Assembly (NCBI GenBank): GCA_021817755.1
Contig: JAKAGC010000263.1
Span: forward strand, 1-6,134
From: Acidobacteriota bacterium
Lineage (GTDB): Bacteria > Acidobacteriota > Aminicenantia > UBA2199
Reading direction: 5' to 3'
Length of the DNA: 6,134 nt
Part shown: positions 1 through 5,820 of the stretch, piece by piece
Layout: each line of letters begins with the position of its first letter
Numbering within the stretch: position 1 is the stretch's first letter
The notes under the pieces: model-generated
What the model was told of the DNA's origin: nothing
What the model saw: the letters and a program-made list of their open reading frames with translations, nothing else
Database searches by the model: none
Translations under genes and position numbers: made by a program

Positions 1-471
1 ATTGAAATAATTATCAAAGAGTCTGGTTGCAGTTCCTCCGTTACGGTTAATTTTAAATTGAGACATATCATTATATCTGTTTGAGGAAAAGTATATATAG
101 TTTGAGTCCCAAGACCATGAATCCATAATATCATCGCTTTCATGGAAAGTGAGTTGTGTGATATTTCCACCGGTTACCGGCATTACGAAAATATCGTTAT
201 TGCCATTTGGGGAAGCTGAAAAAGCGATCCATTTGCCATCGGGAGAAAACCGGGGGAAAGATTCTTTACCGTCCATTGCAGTAAGCCGGTAAGCAATTCC
301 GCCTTCTGAAGGAACGATCCATATGTCGCCTTCATAACTAAAAGCAATTAGCTTCCCATCAGGGCTTAATGAGGGGGTTGCTGTAAAAAATATTTCTTTT
401 TGGGTTTCCTGTGCAATTCCAAATACTGATAATACTATAAACAATAGGATGAAAATTTTTTTTAAATTCAT
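1..471 (-). CDS. Exported PD40/tricorn-like beta-propeller protein, N-terminal part
   Basis: The 157 visible codons are open from an ATG at 469-471 to the window edge, so the C-terminus is missing. A GGAGG ribosome site lies 6 nt upstream (478-482 on the + strand). Residues 1-20 form a signal peptide: Lys-Lys, a hydrophobic core, then FGIAQ with likely cleavage near Gln21. The mature part shows beta-propeller (PD40/WD40-like) blades, each with an SPDGK-type turn followed by a WIAFS or LIAFS strand. These turns fall near residues 36-40 and 76-80, with a degenerate SWDSN near 121-127, and blades end in D-I-W-I-V-P or D-I-F-V-M-P then GG and R-L-T or Q-L-T. This blade set is typical of the N-terminal propeller of tricorn-protease homologues (S41 peptidases) and of TolB-like proteins. 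The catalytic PDZ/S41 part, if any, is outside the window, so peptidase activity is not shown. It is transcribed divergently from the cytochrome operon. Confidence 0.85.
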   Translation of the reverse strand, partial: MNLKKIFILLFIVLSVFGIAQETQKEIFFTATPSLSPDGKLIAFSYEGDIWIVPSEGGIAYRLTAMDGKESFPRFSPDGKWIAFSASPNGNNDIFVMPVTGGNITQLTFHESDDIMDSWSWDSNYIYFSSNRYNDMSQFKINRNGGTATRLFDNYFN

Positions 472-492
472 TGATAACCTCCGAAAAGTTAT

Positions 493-521
493 GTTTTACA
501 GGAAAGAGCGTTTTTTGTCAA
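493..521 (-). promoter_or_regulatory. Candidate sigma70-type promoter for the propeller gene
   Basis: Read on the - strand, a perfect TTGACA -35 box (516-521) is followed after exactly 17 nt by TAAAAC (493-498), which matches the TATAAT consensus at four of six bases. Transcription would begin near 486, giving a leader of about 15 nt that contains the GGAGG ribosome site. The boxes and spacing are seen directly; their use is inferred. Bacteroidota-type sigma factors prefer other motifs, so this depends on the host. Confidence 0.5.
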
Positions 522-559
522 TTTATTTTGAAGAATTTTAAAAAATAAAAAAATAACAT

Positions 560-588
560 TTGAATTATTTATTTTTAACGTTTATACT
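560..588 (+). promoter_or_regulatory. Candidate sigma70-type promoter for the cytochrome operon
   Basis: TTGAAT (560-565) is separated by 17 nt from TATACT (583-588). This is a good -35/-10 pair with standard spacing, placed just upstream of the first cytochrome. Transcription would start near 595, immediately before the GGTGAGG ribosome site (597-603), so the leader would be very short. The surrounding DNA is extremely A/T-rich, which raises the chance of spurious matches. An overlapping TTTG (559-562) could also serve as the upstream element of a Bacteroidota-type promoter. Confidence 0.45.
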
Positions 589-608
589 TATATTCAGGTG
601 AGGATATA

Positions 609-2453
609 ATGAATGGATGTATTTTATCGATTATATTGAGAGAGTTGAAAAAGATTAAAAGTAAAGTACCATTTGGAGGGATTGAGAGGGTTTTATTAAG
701 GTCTGGTTGGATCGCATTTTTTTTGTTTCCTTTGTTATTATCCGGACAAAGTGCGGATTTATTGGTTTCTCCCGGAAAATTAAGCCGTGTCCATTCTCAT
801 CTGGTTGGAATAAATAAATGTGTGTCCTGTCATACCGAAAAGAAGAAAGCCGATCCCTTGAAATGTTTATCTTGTCATAAAGACCTGGCACAACGGATTA
901 ACGCGAAACGTGGATTTCATAAAGATAAAAAAGAGGATTGTATTACATGTCATCCTGAACATCAGGGGGAGGATTTTAAATTAATAGATTGGAATCCGAA
1001 AGAATTCGATCACTCGGAAACAGGTTATATTCTTACAGGATTACACAAACAGATTACGGATTGCAATAAATGCCACAGCTCATTAAATCGTGTTCCCGGT
1101 AAAAAATCGAAAACCTATTTGTTGCAGAGTATACAATGTAGCGCATGTCATTTGGATGCACATAAAGGTCAACTAGGAAAGGCATGCGATAAGTGCCACT
1201 CGGTGGAAGTACCGTTCAAGCAAATTAAATTTAATCATGATAAAGCAAAATTCGTATTGAAAGGGGCTCATCAAAGAGTGGAATGTATCAAATGCCACAA
1301 AGAAAAACAGTGGACAGGTTTAAAGTTTGGCCTGTGTAGTGACTGTCATAAAGACCCGCATCAACCGTCTTTCGGATCGAAATGCACTGCTTGTCATAAT
1401 GAAAATACCTGGAAGACTTCGGTTTTTGATCATGACCGGACTGCTTTTCCATTAAAGGGTAAGCACCGGAGTTTGTTGTGTACGAAGTGCCACGGAGTTG
1501 GCGATAAAACAAGAAAAATTCCATTTGCATTATGTACGGATTGTCATAAGAAAGATCCTCATGCTGGGCAGTTTAATAAAGATTGTAGTGCATGTCATGT
1601 GGTCGAGGGATTTGATAGAGTTGTATATAATCATGATAAAACACGATTCCCTTTGACTGGGAAGCATAAAAATGTATCTTGTAAGAAATGCCATTATTCT
1701 AAGGATAATAGTAAGGTAGTGGTTTATAAACCGTTGGGTTTGAATTGTTTTGAATGTCATAAAGATATTCATATTAAACAGTTCTCAAAAGGTTGCGATG
1801 TATGTCATTCTACGGATGGCTTCAAATCAGATTTTTTAAAATTTAACCATCAGAAGGATACAGAGTATCCTTTAGAGGGAAAACATGCATCTATTTCTTG
1901 TGATAAGTGCCATAAAAAGAAATCTATGGAATTTCCAGGGGGGGTTGGTGAGGCAGTTTTGTTCAAACCTATGCTGAAATCCTGTCATTCATGTCATGAA
2001 GATTTTCATCATGGGCAGCTGGGTAATGATTGCGGAAAATGTCACGGATTGGAATCATTTAAACAGGTTAAGGGTTTCGATCATGAGAAAACACGATTTT
2101 CGTTGAAGGGGTTTCATGAAGATGTTGCCTGCATTAAATGCCATCCACGAACGTTTATTCAATTGGAAGGGAAGAAGGTTGAAACGTTAAAATTTAAACC
2201 GCTTGATATGGCGTGCCTGGATTGTCATAGAGGTTTTGATCATTCAAAGACAGAATTTCCTTTAACTGGAAAGCACATGGCTCTTAAATGCGATTTGTGT
2301 CACAATAAGAAAAACCCAAATACGGTAAAAACTCGAAAAACAACTCCTGCTGCATTTGATTGCATAATGTGTCATCTATCGCCTCATCCGGGCTCTCAAA
2401 AGATTTGTTCCGATTGTCATAATACCAAAACATGGAAAGTTGAACCGTGGTAA
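609..2453 (+). CDS. Exported 23-haem c-type cytochrome with three-haem tandem repeats
   Basis: This is a 614-residue electron-transfer protein with 23 CXXCH haem-attachment sites, beginning at Cys 71, 86, 111, 152, 177, 193, 226, 243, 259, 291, 309, 326, 358, 380, 396, 431, 459, 475, 508, 536, 561, 585 and 600. The start ATG has GGTGAGG 5 nt upstream. Residues 1-32 are a long, basic N-region, followed by a hydrophobic core (about 34-44) and likely signal cleavage near GQSA-D50. There is no lipobox Cys, so the mature protein should be soluble after Sec export. From residue 133 the sequence repeats as [FY][DN]H, then G-x-H, CXXCH, a variable linker of 17-28 residues, CXXCH-KDxH, and CXXCH. The extra His residues (135/146/185, 210/221/251 and so on) are plausible distal haem ligands. 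Unit seven lacks its third haem. The protein is very Lys-rich (roughly 90 by hand count). It belongs broadly with cytochrome c3/c7-like CXXCH repeat proteins. It is the first gene of the operon with the barrel and second cytochrome. A periplasmic location is likely but a surface location cannot be excluded. Confidence 0.93.
   Translation: MNGCILSIILRELKKIKSKVPFGGIERVLLRSGWIAFFLFPLLLSGQSADLLVSPGKLSRVHSHLVGINKCVSCHTEKKKADPLKCLSCHKDLAQRINAKRGFHKDKKEDCITCHPEHQGEDFKLIDWNPKEFDHSETGYILTGLHKQITDCNKCHSSLNRVPGKKSKTYLLQSIQCSACHLDAHKGQLGKACDKCHSVEVPFKQIKFNHDKAKFVLKGAHQRVECIKCHKEKQWTGLKFGLCSDCHKDPHQPSFGSKCTACHNENTWKTSVFDHDRTAFPLKGKHRSLLCTKCHGVGDKTRKIPFALCTDCHKKDPHAGQFNKDCSACHVVEGFDRVVYNHDKTRFPLTGKHKNVSCKKCHYSKDNSKVVVYKPLGLNCFECHKDIHIKQFSKGCDVCHSTDGFKSDFLKFNHQKDTEYPLEGKHASISCDKCHKKKSMEFPGGVGEAVLFKPMLKSCHSCHEDFHHGQLGNDCGKCHGLESFKQVKGFDHEKTRFSLKGFHEDVACIKCHPRTFIQLEGKKVETLKFKPLDMACLDCHRGFDHSKTEFPLTGKHMALKCDLCHNKKNPNTVKTRKTTPAAFDCIMCHLSPHPGSQKICSDCHNTKTWKVEPW
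1005..2450 (+). repeat. Seven degenerate three-haem protein repeats
   Basis: At the protein level the units begin with an aromatic-[DN]-H motif at residues 133, 208, 273, 340, 412, 490 and 543. Each normally carries three CXXCH sites and three extra His. The second-to-third haem spacing is nearly fixed at 15-17 residues and the third-to-next-first spacing is 32-35. The first-to-second linker varies from 17 to 28. Residues 62-130 form a divergent N-terminal unit with three more haems. The seventh unit (residues 490-542) has only two haems. The copies are too diverged in DNA to be a recent duplication. Confidence 0.85.
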
Positions 2454-2481
2454 TATTCCCGGTGAAAAAGATAGATTAATG

Positions 2482-2499
2482 TTTACCTGAAGAGGTAAA
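2482..2499 (+). other. Intercistronic hairpin between cytochrome and barrel genes
   Basis: TTTACCT (2482-2488) and AGGTAAA (2493-2499) are perfect inverted repeats around a four-base GAAG loop, in the 68-bp gap between the stop of the first cytochrome and the start of the barrel gene. No T-run follows, so it does not look like an intrinsic terminator. It could act in mRNA processing or stability, setting different levels of the upstream and downstream messages. The stem has only two G-C pairs and may be modest in strength. Confidence 0.4.
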
Positions 2500-2521
2500 A
2501 TGTAGTAAAAAGGGGATTTAT

Positions 2522-3802
2522 ATGAAAACGTTTGCGTTTATAATTTTTATGATAATTTGCGTAATGTTAACGGCGGAGGAGAAAGGAAAACCCTTCTTTT
2601 TTGAAGGTGCCTTGTACCAGGATTGGATGGGTTTCAAAACAGAGGGTAGCGATCTCTACCAGAAAATCAGTACCAGATTGAAATTAACTCTTGGAAATCG
2701 TCCTGGGGATGGTTTAACGGTATTTGTTGATGTCCGGAATCGATTCACTCCGGGAGATCAGGGAAAAAATGTGCTCACTCTCTATGATATCCGGGTATCT
2801 TTTGATTCAATAAAGAGCAAATTCTTTTTCTCTTTAGGGCAAATGAACCTTTATGACTCGGCTGGAATCGGGATACTAACCGGAGCAGTGGCCGGTTATA
2901 AGATAAACAAATACCTGGGGGTCGGAGCTTATGGTGGTTTGGAACCGGATATCTATAATACGACCTGGGATACCGATTACCGGAAGTATGGGGCTTTTGT
3001 CCGTTATATTGGACCCAGAGCTAGACAATTTTCATTGAGTTATAATATGATTCGGTTCAATAACCAGAATGAACGGCGTTTCCTGTATTTAAGCACGTTA
3101 ATGCCTGTTAGCAATGCATTGATTTTTTTCGGAACAATGGAATATGAATTGGATTCAAAAATTCGAACTGCGGATCGTTTATCCCAGTTGTTCATCAATT
3201 CACGTTTAAATCTAGGAAGATACGCAGATGTAACGGTACATTACAGTTCGGGCCGGGGGTTGGATTACCATCAATTTCTCCTGGAGCAATCTCAAAACCC
3301 ATCTATCCAAAATACCGAGCTGGATCGTTTTTATTATAGTCAATCTTATGGAGCTCGGTTAAGCATTACTCCTATAAAAAAAGTGCGTCTCCATCTTTCA
3401 CGACAGGAGTCAGAACAAAAAGACCTTCTGATAAAAAACCATACTACGGGTTTTGGTTTTACTTTTTCCGATATAATGAAAACCGGTGTTTCGCTTTACG
3501 CCAATTACAATTTAAACCGGGGTGATTACTCTGAATCCGATACCTACTATATTTCGGCATCCAGGAATTTTGGGAAGGTTTACTGGACCTTGAATTATGC
3601 TAATTTTTATAATGGGGTTCGAGTCACCGGGGTAGGCTCTCCAACATTGGTACGTCTTCAATTGCCATCACAGCAAACGATTTCCACAGATTTGTTTATC
3701 GTTTTCAGCCGTGCTTTGGCAGTATCGCTGGATTATGCATACTCGAACCAGGAGAGCACAAGTGATCATCAATTTTTTGTCCGATTGATCTTGCGAAAAT
3801 AA
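2522..3802 (+). CDS. Predicted outer-membrane beta-barrel of a porin-cytochrome cluster
   Basis: The 426-residue product starts with a clear signal peptide (residues 1-18, MKTF, hydrophobic core, cleavage near LTA-E19). The start ATG has AGGGGA 5 nt upstream. The mature protein has no CXXCH and no recognisable enzyme motif. It consists of many short amphipathic strands with alternating hydrophobic residues and aromatic girdles, split by polar Asn/Asp/Gly turns. Examples are near residues 47-72, 84-108, 158-178, 187-208, 222-243, 277-294, 305-329, 342-366, 389-409 and the last ten residues. This is the look of a transmembrane beta-barrel, probably of some 16-20 strands. The sequence ends in a strand (FFVRLILRK) rather than the classical terminal Phe. 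Lying between two giant cytochromes with short gaps (68 and 39 bp), it is best explained as the pore or sheath that lets a haem chain cross the outer membrane. It is much shorter than MtrB-type porins and I see no MtrB/PioB signature. An unrelated porin is the main alternative. Confidence 0.75.
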   Translation: MKTFAFIIFMIICVMLTAEEKGKPFFFEGALYQDWMGFKTEGSDLYQKISTRLKLTLGNRPGDGLTVFVDVRNRFTPGDQGKNVLTLYDIRVSFDSIKSKFFFSLGQMNLYDSAGIGILTGAVAGYKINKYLGVGAYGGLEPDIYNTTWDTDYRKYGAFVRYIGPRARQFSLSYNMIRFNNQNERRFLYLSTLMPVSNALIFFGTMEYELDSKIRTADRLSQLFINSRLNLGRYADVTVHYSSGRGLDYHQFLLEQSQNPSIQNTELDRFYYSQSYGARLSITPIKKVRLHLSRQESEQKDLLIKNHTTGFGFTFSDIMKTGVSLYANYNLNRGDYSESDTYYISASRNFGKVYWTLNYANFYNGVRVTGVGSPTLVRLQLPSQQTISTDLFIVFSRALAVSLDYAYSNQESTSDHQFFVRLILRK

Positions 3803-3810
3803 AAATATAA

Positions 3811-3841
3811 AAGGACAGTTATTATTATAATGGTGTAATAC
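3811..3841 (+). promoter_or_regulatory. Unusual translation-initiation region with two-codon upstream ORF
   Basis: The only good Shine-Dalgarno-like sequence, AAGGA at 3811-3815, lies 26 nt from the ATG of the second cytochrome, which is too far to serve it directly. Between them is ATG-GTG-TAA (3830-3838), in the same frame as the main gene, so it closes four nucleotides before the true ATG at 3842. The nearer candidate, GGTG (3832-3835), is weak but spaced 6 nt from the start. Translation may depend on reinitiation or on the AT-rich leader; chance is also possible. Confidence 0.35.
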
Positions 3842-5731
3842 ATGAAAAGAATAAAATTAAACGAATCAGTTAAAATGGTAGTGAAAAGCGGTTTGATGGG
3901 GGTAGTATTTTTGATTGCCTCGTGGTTTTTATTCCTAATTATCGATGGGGGAGGTGTGTTGACGGCTCAAAAGGAGCGCTTTACTATTTTAAGCCATGAT
4001 AAAACCAATTTCCCCTTAATTGGGAAACATAGAACAGTGCCGTGTTCGGATTGCCATTTAAAAGGTGTGATTGAGGGTACTCCAATAAGTTGCGAAGCCT
4101 GTCATTGGTATCGGAAACCGGATGATCGTTATAAACTGCAATTGGGGATTCAATGTGGAGATTGTCATACTCCTACGGATTGGAAACAAATTAAACCGGG
4201 GGCATGGGAGCATGGAAATGTCACTGGTTTTATGCTGGAGGGGATTCATAAATCTATGGACTGTATCCAATGCCATGTAGATGGATTGTTTAAGAAACAG
4301 CCGCATGAATGTTACGATTGTCATAGGGAGAATTTTGAACGGACCCAATCTCCGGATCACAGGGCCGCGCATTTTCCGACGGATTGCAGGGTGTGTCATC
4401 ATAGTATGGTCACGTGGGCTGGGGCTCAATTCGATCATTCGCATTTTCCACTGAGGGGATCTCATGCCTCCGCCGATTGTACGGCATGTCATAAGAATAA
4501 TCTTTTTACAGGTCTACCTTCCCAATGTGTGGATTGCCACCTGGACAATTATAATAATGCGAAAGACCCGGATCATATAAAATCCGGTTTTCCCACAGAT
4601 TGCACTATATGTCATGGGATTGAAGCCATTTCATGGGATGGAGCAGGATTTTTACACTCTACATTTATCCTGAAGGGAAATCATAAAACCACTTCGTGCT
4701 CCAATTGCCATAAAAATGGGGTTTATGCAGGGACGTCTTCTCTTTGTGCAGAATGCCATATAAATGAATATAACAATACTAAGAATCCGAATCATAAGCT
4801 TGTTGGATATTCTACGGATTGCGAACGCTGCCATGGTTCTGAAGCGATTACATGGGAAGGTGCAGTGCTGGATCACTCTAAATTTCCTTTGAATGGAAAG
4901 CACAAAGTAACTGCTTGTACCGATTGCCATAAAAATGGAGTATACACAGGTACACCTTCCTTATGCGTGAATTGTCATCAAGCGGATTATGACAAAACCC
5001 AAAATCCGAATCATAAACAGGCAGGGTATTCTACTGATTGCGAACGATGTCACGGGTTCGGTGCGGAATCCTGGTACGGTGCAATTGTGGATCACTCATT
5101 TTTTCCATTAAATGGGAAACACAAAACGAGTGCCTGTACCGACTGCCATAAGAATGGAGTATATAAAGGAACACCTACAGAATGCGTGGGATGCCATTTA
5201 ACGGATTATAACAATACAACTGATCCCAACCACAAACAAGCGGGGTTTTCAACGGTTTGTTCCAACTGTCATGGGACGGAAGCTCTTACCTGGCAAAATG
5301 CGATTTTTGATCATACTCCTTATTGGGCGTTACAGGGAGCTCACAAAACCCTTGATTGTAATAAATGCCATTCGGTTGGATATAGTTTGCCCAGGGATTG
5401 CTATGGTTGCCATAAAGCGGATTATGATTCCTCTTCCAATCCGAATCATAAATTATCGGGCTTCCCAACGACCTGTGAAGTATGCCATTATCCTACTCAT
5501 GTCACCTGGACACAGGCTGTATTTGATCATAAATTCCCCATCAAAACAGGAAAACATGCTGGTTTCAACTGTACTGACTGCCATTTGAATTCAAATTTTC
5601 TTACTTTCTCATGCATCGATTGTCATACCCACAATAAGTCATCTGTGGATTCGGAGCATCATGGCGTCGCTGGTTATACCTATAATAGCCAGGCATGTTA
5701 TACTTGCCATCCGCGCGGATCGGCTGATTAA
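3842..5731 (+). CDS. Exported 24-haem c-type cytochrome of eight regular three-haem repeats
   Basis: This 629-residue protein has 24 CXXCH sites, with first Cys at 68, 84, 105, 141, 157, 182, 213, 229, 254, 286, 302, 327, 359, 375, 400, 432, 448, 473, 506, 520, 545, 577, 591 and 619. Residues 17-36 are a strong hydrophobic segment after a basic N-region, followed by VLTAQ. This may be a cleaved Sec signal or an uncleaved anchor; there is no lipobox. An in-frame ATG at codon 12 (3875) is an alternative start with no better ribosome site. Each unit reads [FLV]xH, GxH, CXXCH, 16 residues to CXXCH, an NPNH/DPNH-type His, and CXXCH at 25 residues. Conserved His at 52/124/199/272/345/418/491/563, at 63/136/208/281/354/427/501/572 and at 173/245/318/391/464/536/606 are candidate distal ligands. 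It resembles cytochrome c3-family repeat proteins found with other multihaem cytochromes. It closes the operon and probably forms the second arm of an electron conduit with the barrel and the 23-haem protein. Which side of the outer membrane it occupies is not visible. Confidence 0.93.
   Translation: MKRIKLNESVKMVVKSGLMGVVFLIASWFLFLIIDGGGVLTAQKERFTILSHDKTNFPLIGKHRTVPCSDCHLKGVIEGTPISCEACHWYRKPDDRYKLQLGIQCGDCHTPTDWKQIKPGAWEHGNVTGFMLEGIHKSMDCIQCHVDGLFKKQPHECYDCHRENFERTQSPDHRAAHFPTDCRVCHHSMVTWAGAQFDHSHFPLRGSHASADCTACHKNNLFTGLPSQCVDCHLDNYNNAKDPDHIKSGFPTDCTICHGIEAISWDGAGFLHSTFILKGNHKTTSCSNCHKNGVYAGTSSLCAECHINEYNNTKNPNHKLVGYSTDCERCHGSEAITWEGAVLDHSKFPLNGKHKVTACTDCHKNGVYTGTPSLCVNCHQADYDKTQNPNHKQAGYSTDCERCHGFGAESWYGAIVDHSFFPLNGKHKTSACTDCHKNGVYKGTPTECVGCHLTDYNNTTDPNHKQAGFSTVCSNCHGTEALTWQNAIFDHTPYWALQGAHKTLDCNKCHSVGYSLPRDCYGCHKADYDSSSNPNHKLSGFPTTCEVCHYPTHVTWTQAVFDHKFPIKTGKHAGFNCTDCHLNSNFLTFSCIDCHTHNKSSVDSEHHGVAGYTYNSQACYTCHPRGSAD
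3989..5728 (+). repeat. Eight tandem three-haem repeats with 73-residue (219-bp) period
   Basis: Units begin at residues 50, 122, 197, 270, 343, 416, 489 and 561 (bases 3989, 4205, 4430, 4649, 4868, 5087, 5306 and 5522). Units 3 to 6 have identical internal spacing: haem sites 16 and 25 residues apart, and each haem exactly 73 residues from its counterpart in the next unit. Units 4-6 also share long runs of similar residues, such as the CHKNGVY and ADY/TDY segments and the NPNHK motif. Units 1, 7 and 8 deviate by a few residues. The DNA copies of units 4-6 remain visibly similar, suggesting more recent internal duplication or homogenisation than in the 23-haem protein. Confidence 0.9.
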
Positions 5732-5820
5732 CTTAAAAGGCGAAATTTTAATTTATGATGTAATTATTAGGATAAGATAAGTCGATTGATTTGATAAAGA
5801 AGCTTGAGAGGAATATTGTA

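Noticed and set aside
1..471. Calling the left-hand gene TolB of the Tol-Pal system
   Set aside because: The PD40 blades also fit TolB, but there is no TolB N-terminal domain and no tol/pal neighbour. The signal peptide runs straight into propeller blades, as in tricorn-like proteins, so no specific name is given.
522..549. TTTATTTT/AAAATAAA inverted repeat as a confident operator
   Set aside because: The sequence is low-complexity A/T and an 8-bp match of this kind is expected by chance, so it is only mentioned within the promoter finding.
655..1772. Several 78-80 residue - strand frames inside the 23-haem cytochrome gene
   Set aside because: They are opposite a confident multihaem gene, have no domain content, and recur because of the repeated haem-motif codons.
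4058..4492. 144-residue open frame on the - strand inside the 24-haem cytochrome gene
   Set aside because: It lies wholly opposite a gene with 24 CXXCH motifs and regular repeats. Its product lacks any domain, signal or ribosome site, and its length is explained by the repetitive opposite strand.
5271..5588. 105-residue + strand frame overlapping the end of the 24-haem gene
   Set aside because: It is an out-of-frame shadow of the cytochrome coding sequence with no recognisable features.
3989..5728. Regular 219-bp repeats considered as a CRISPR array or non-coding satellite
   Set aside because: The repeats are in-frame protein units with diverged DNA and conserved CXXCH codons, with no short identical repeats separated by unique spacers.
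5732..5820. Search for a bidirectional terminator between the convergent genes
   Set aside because: No convincing GC-rich stem with a T-run is visible on either strand. Only AT-rich sequence is present, so no terminator is called.
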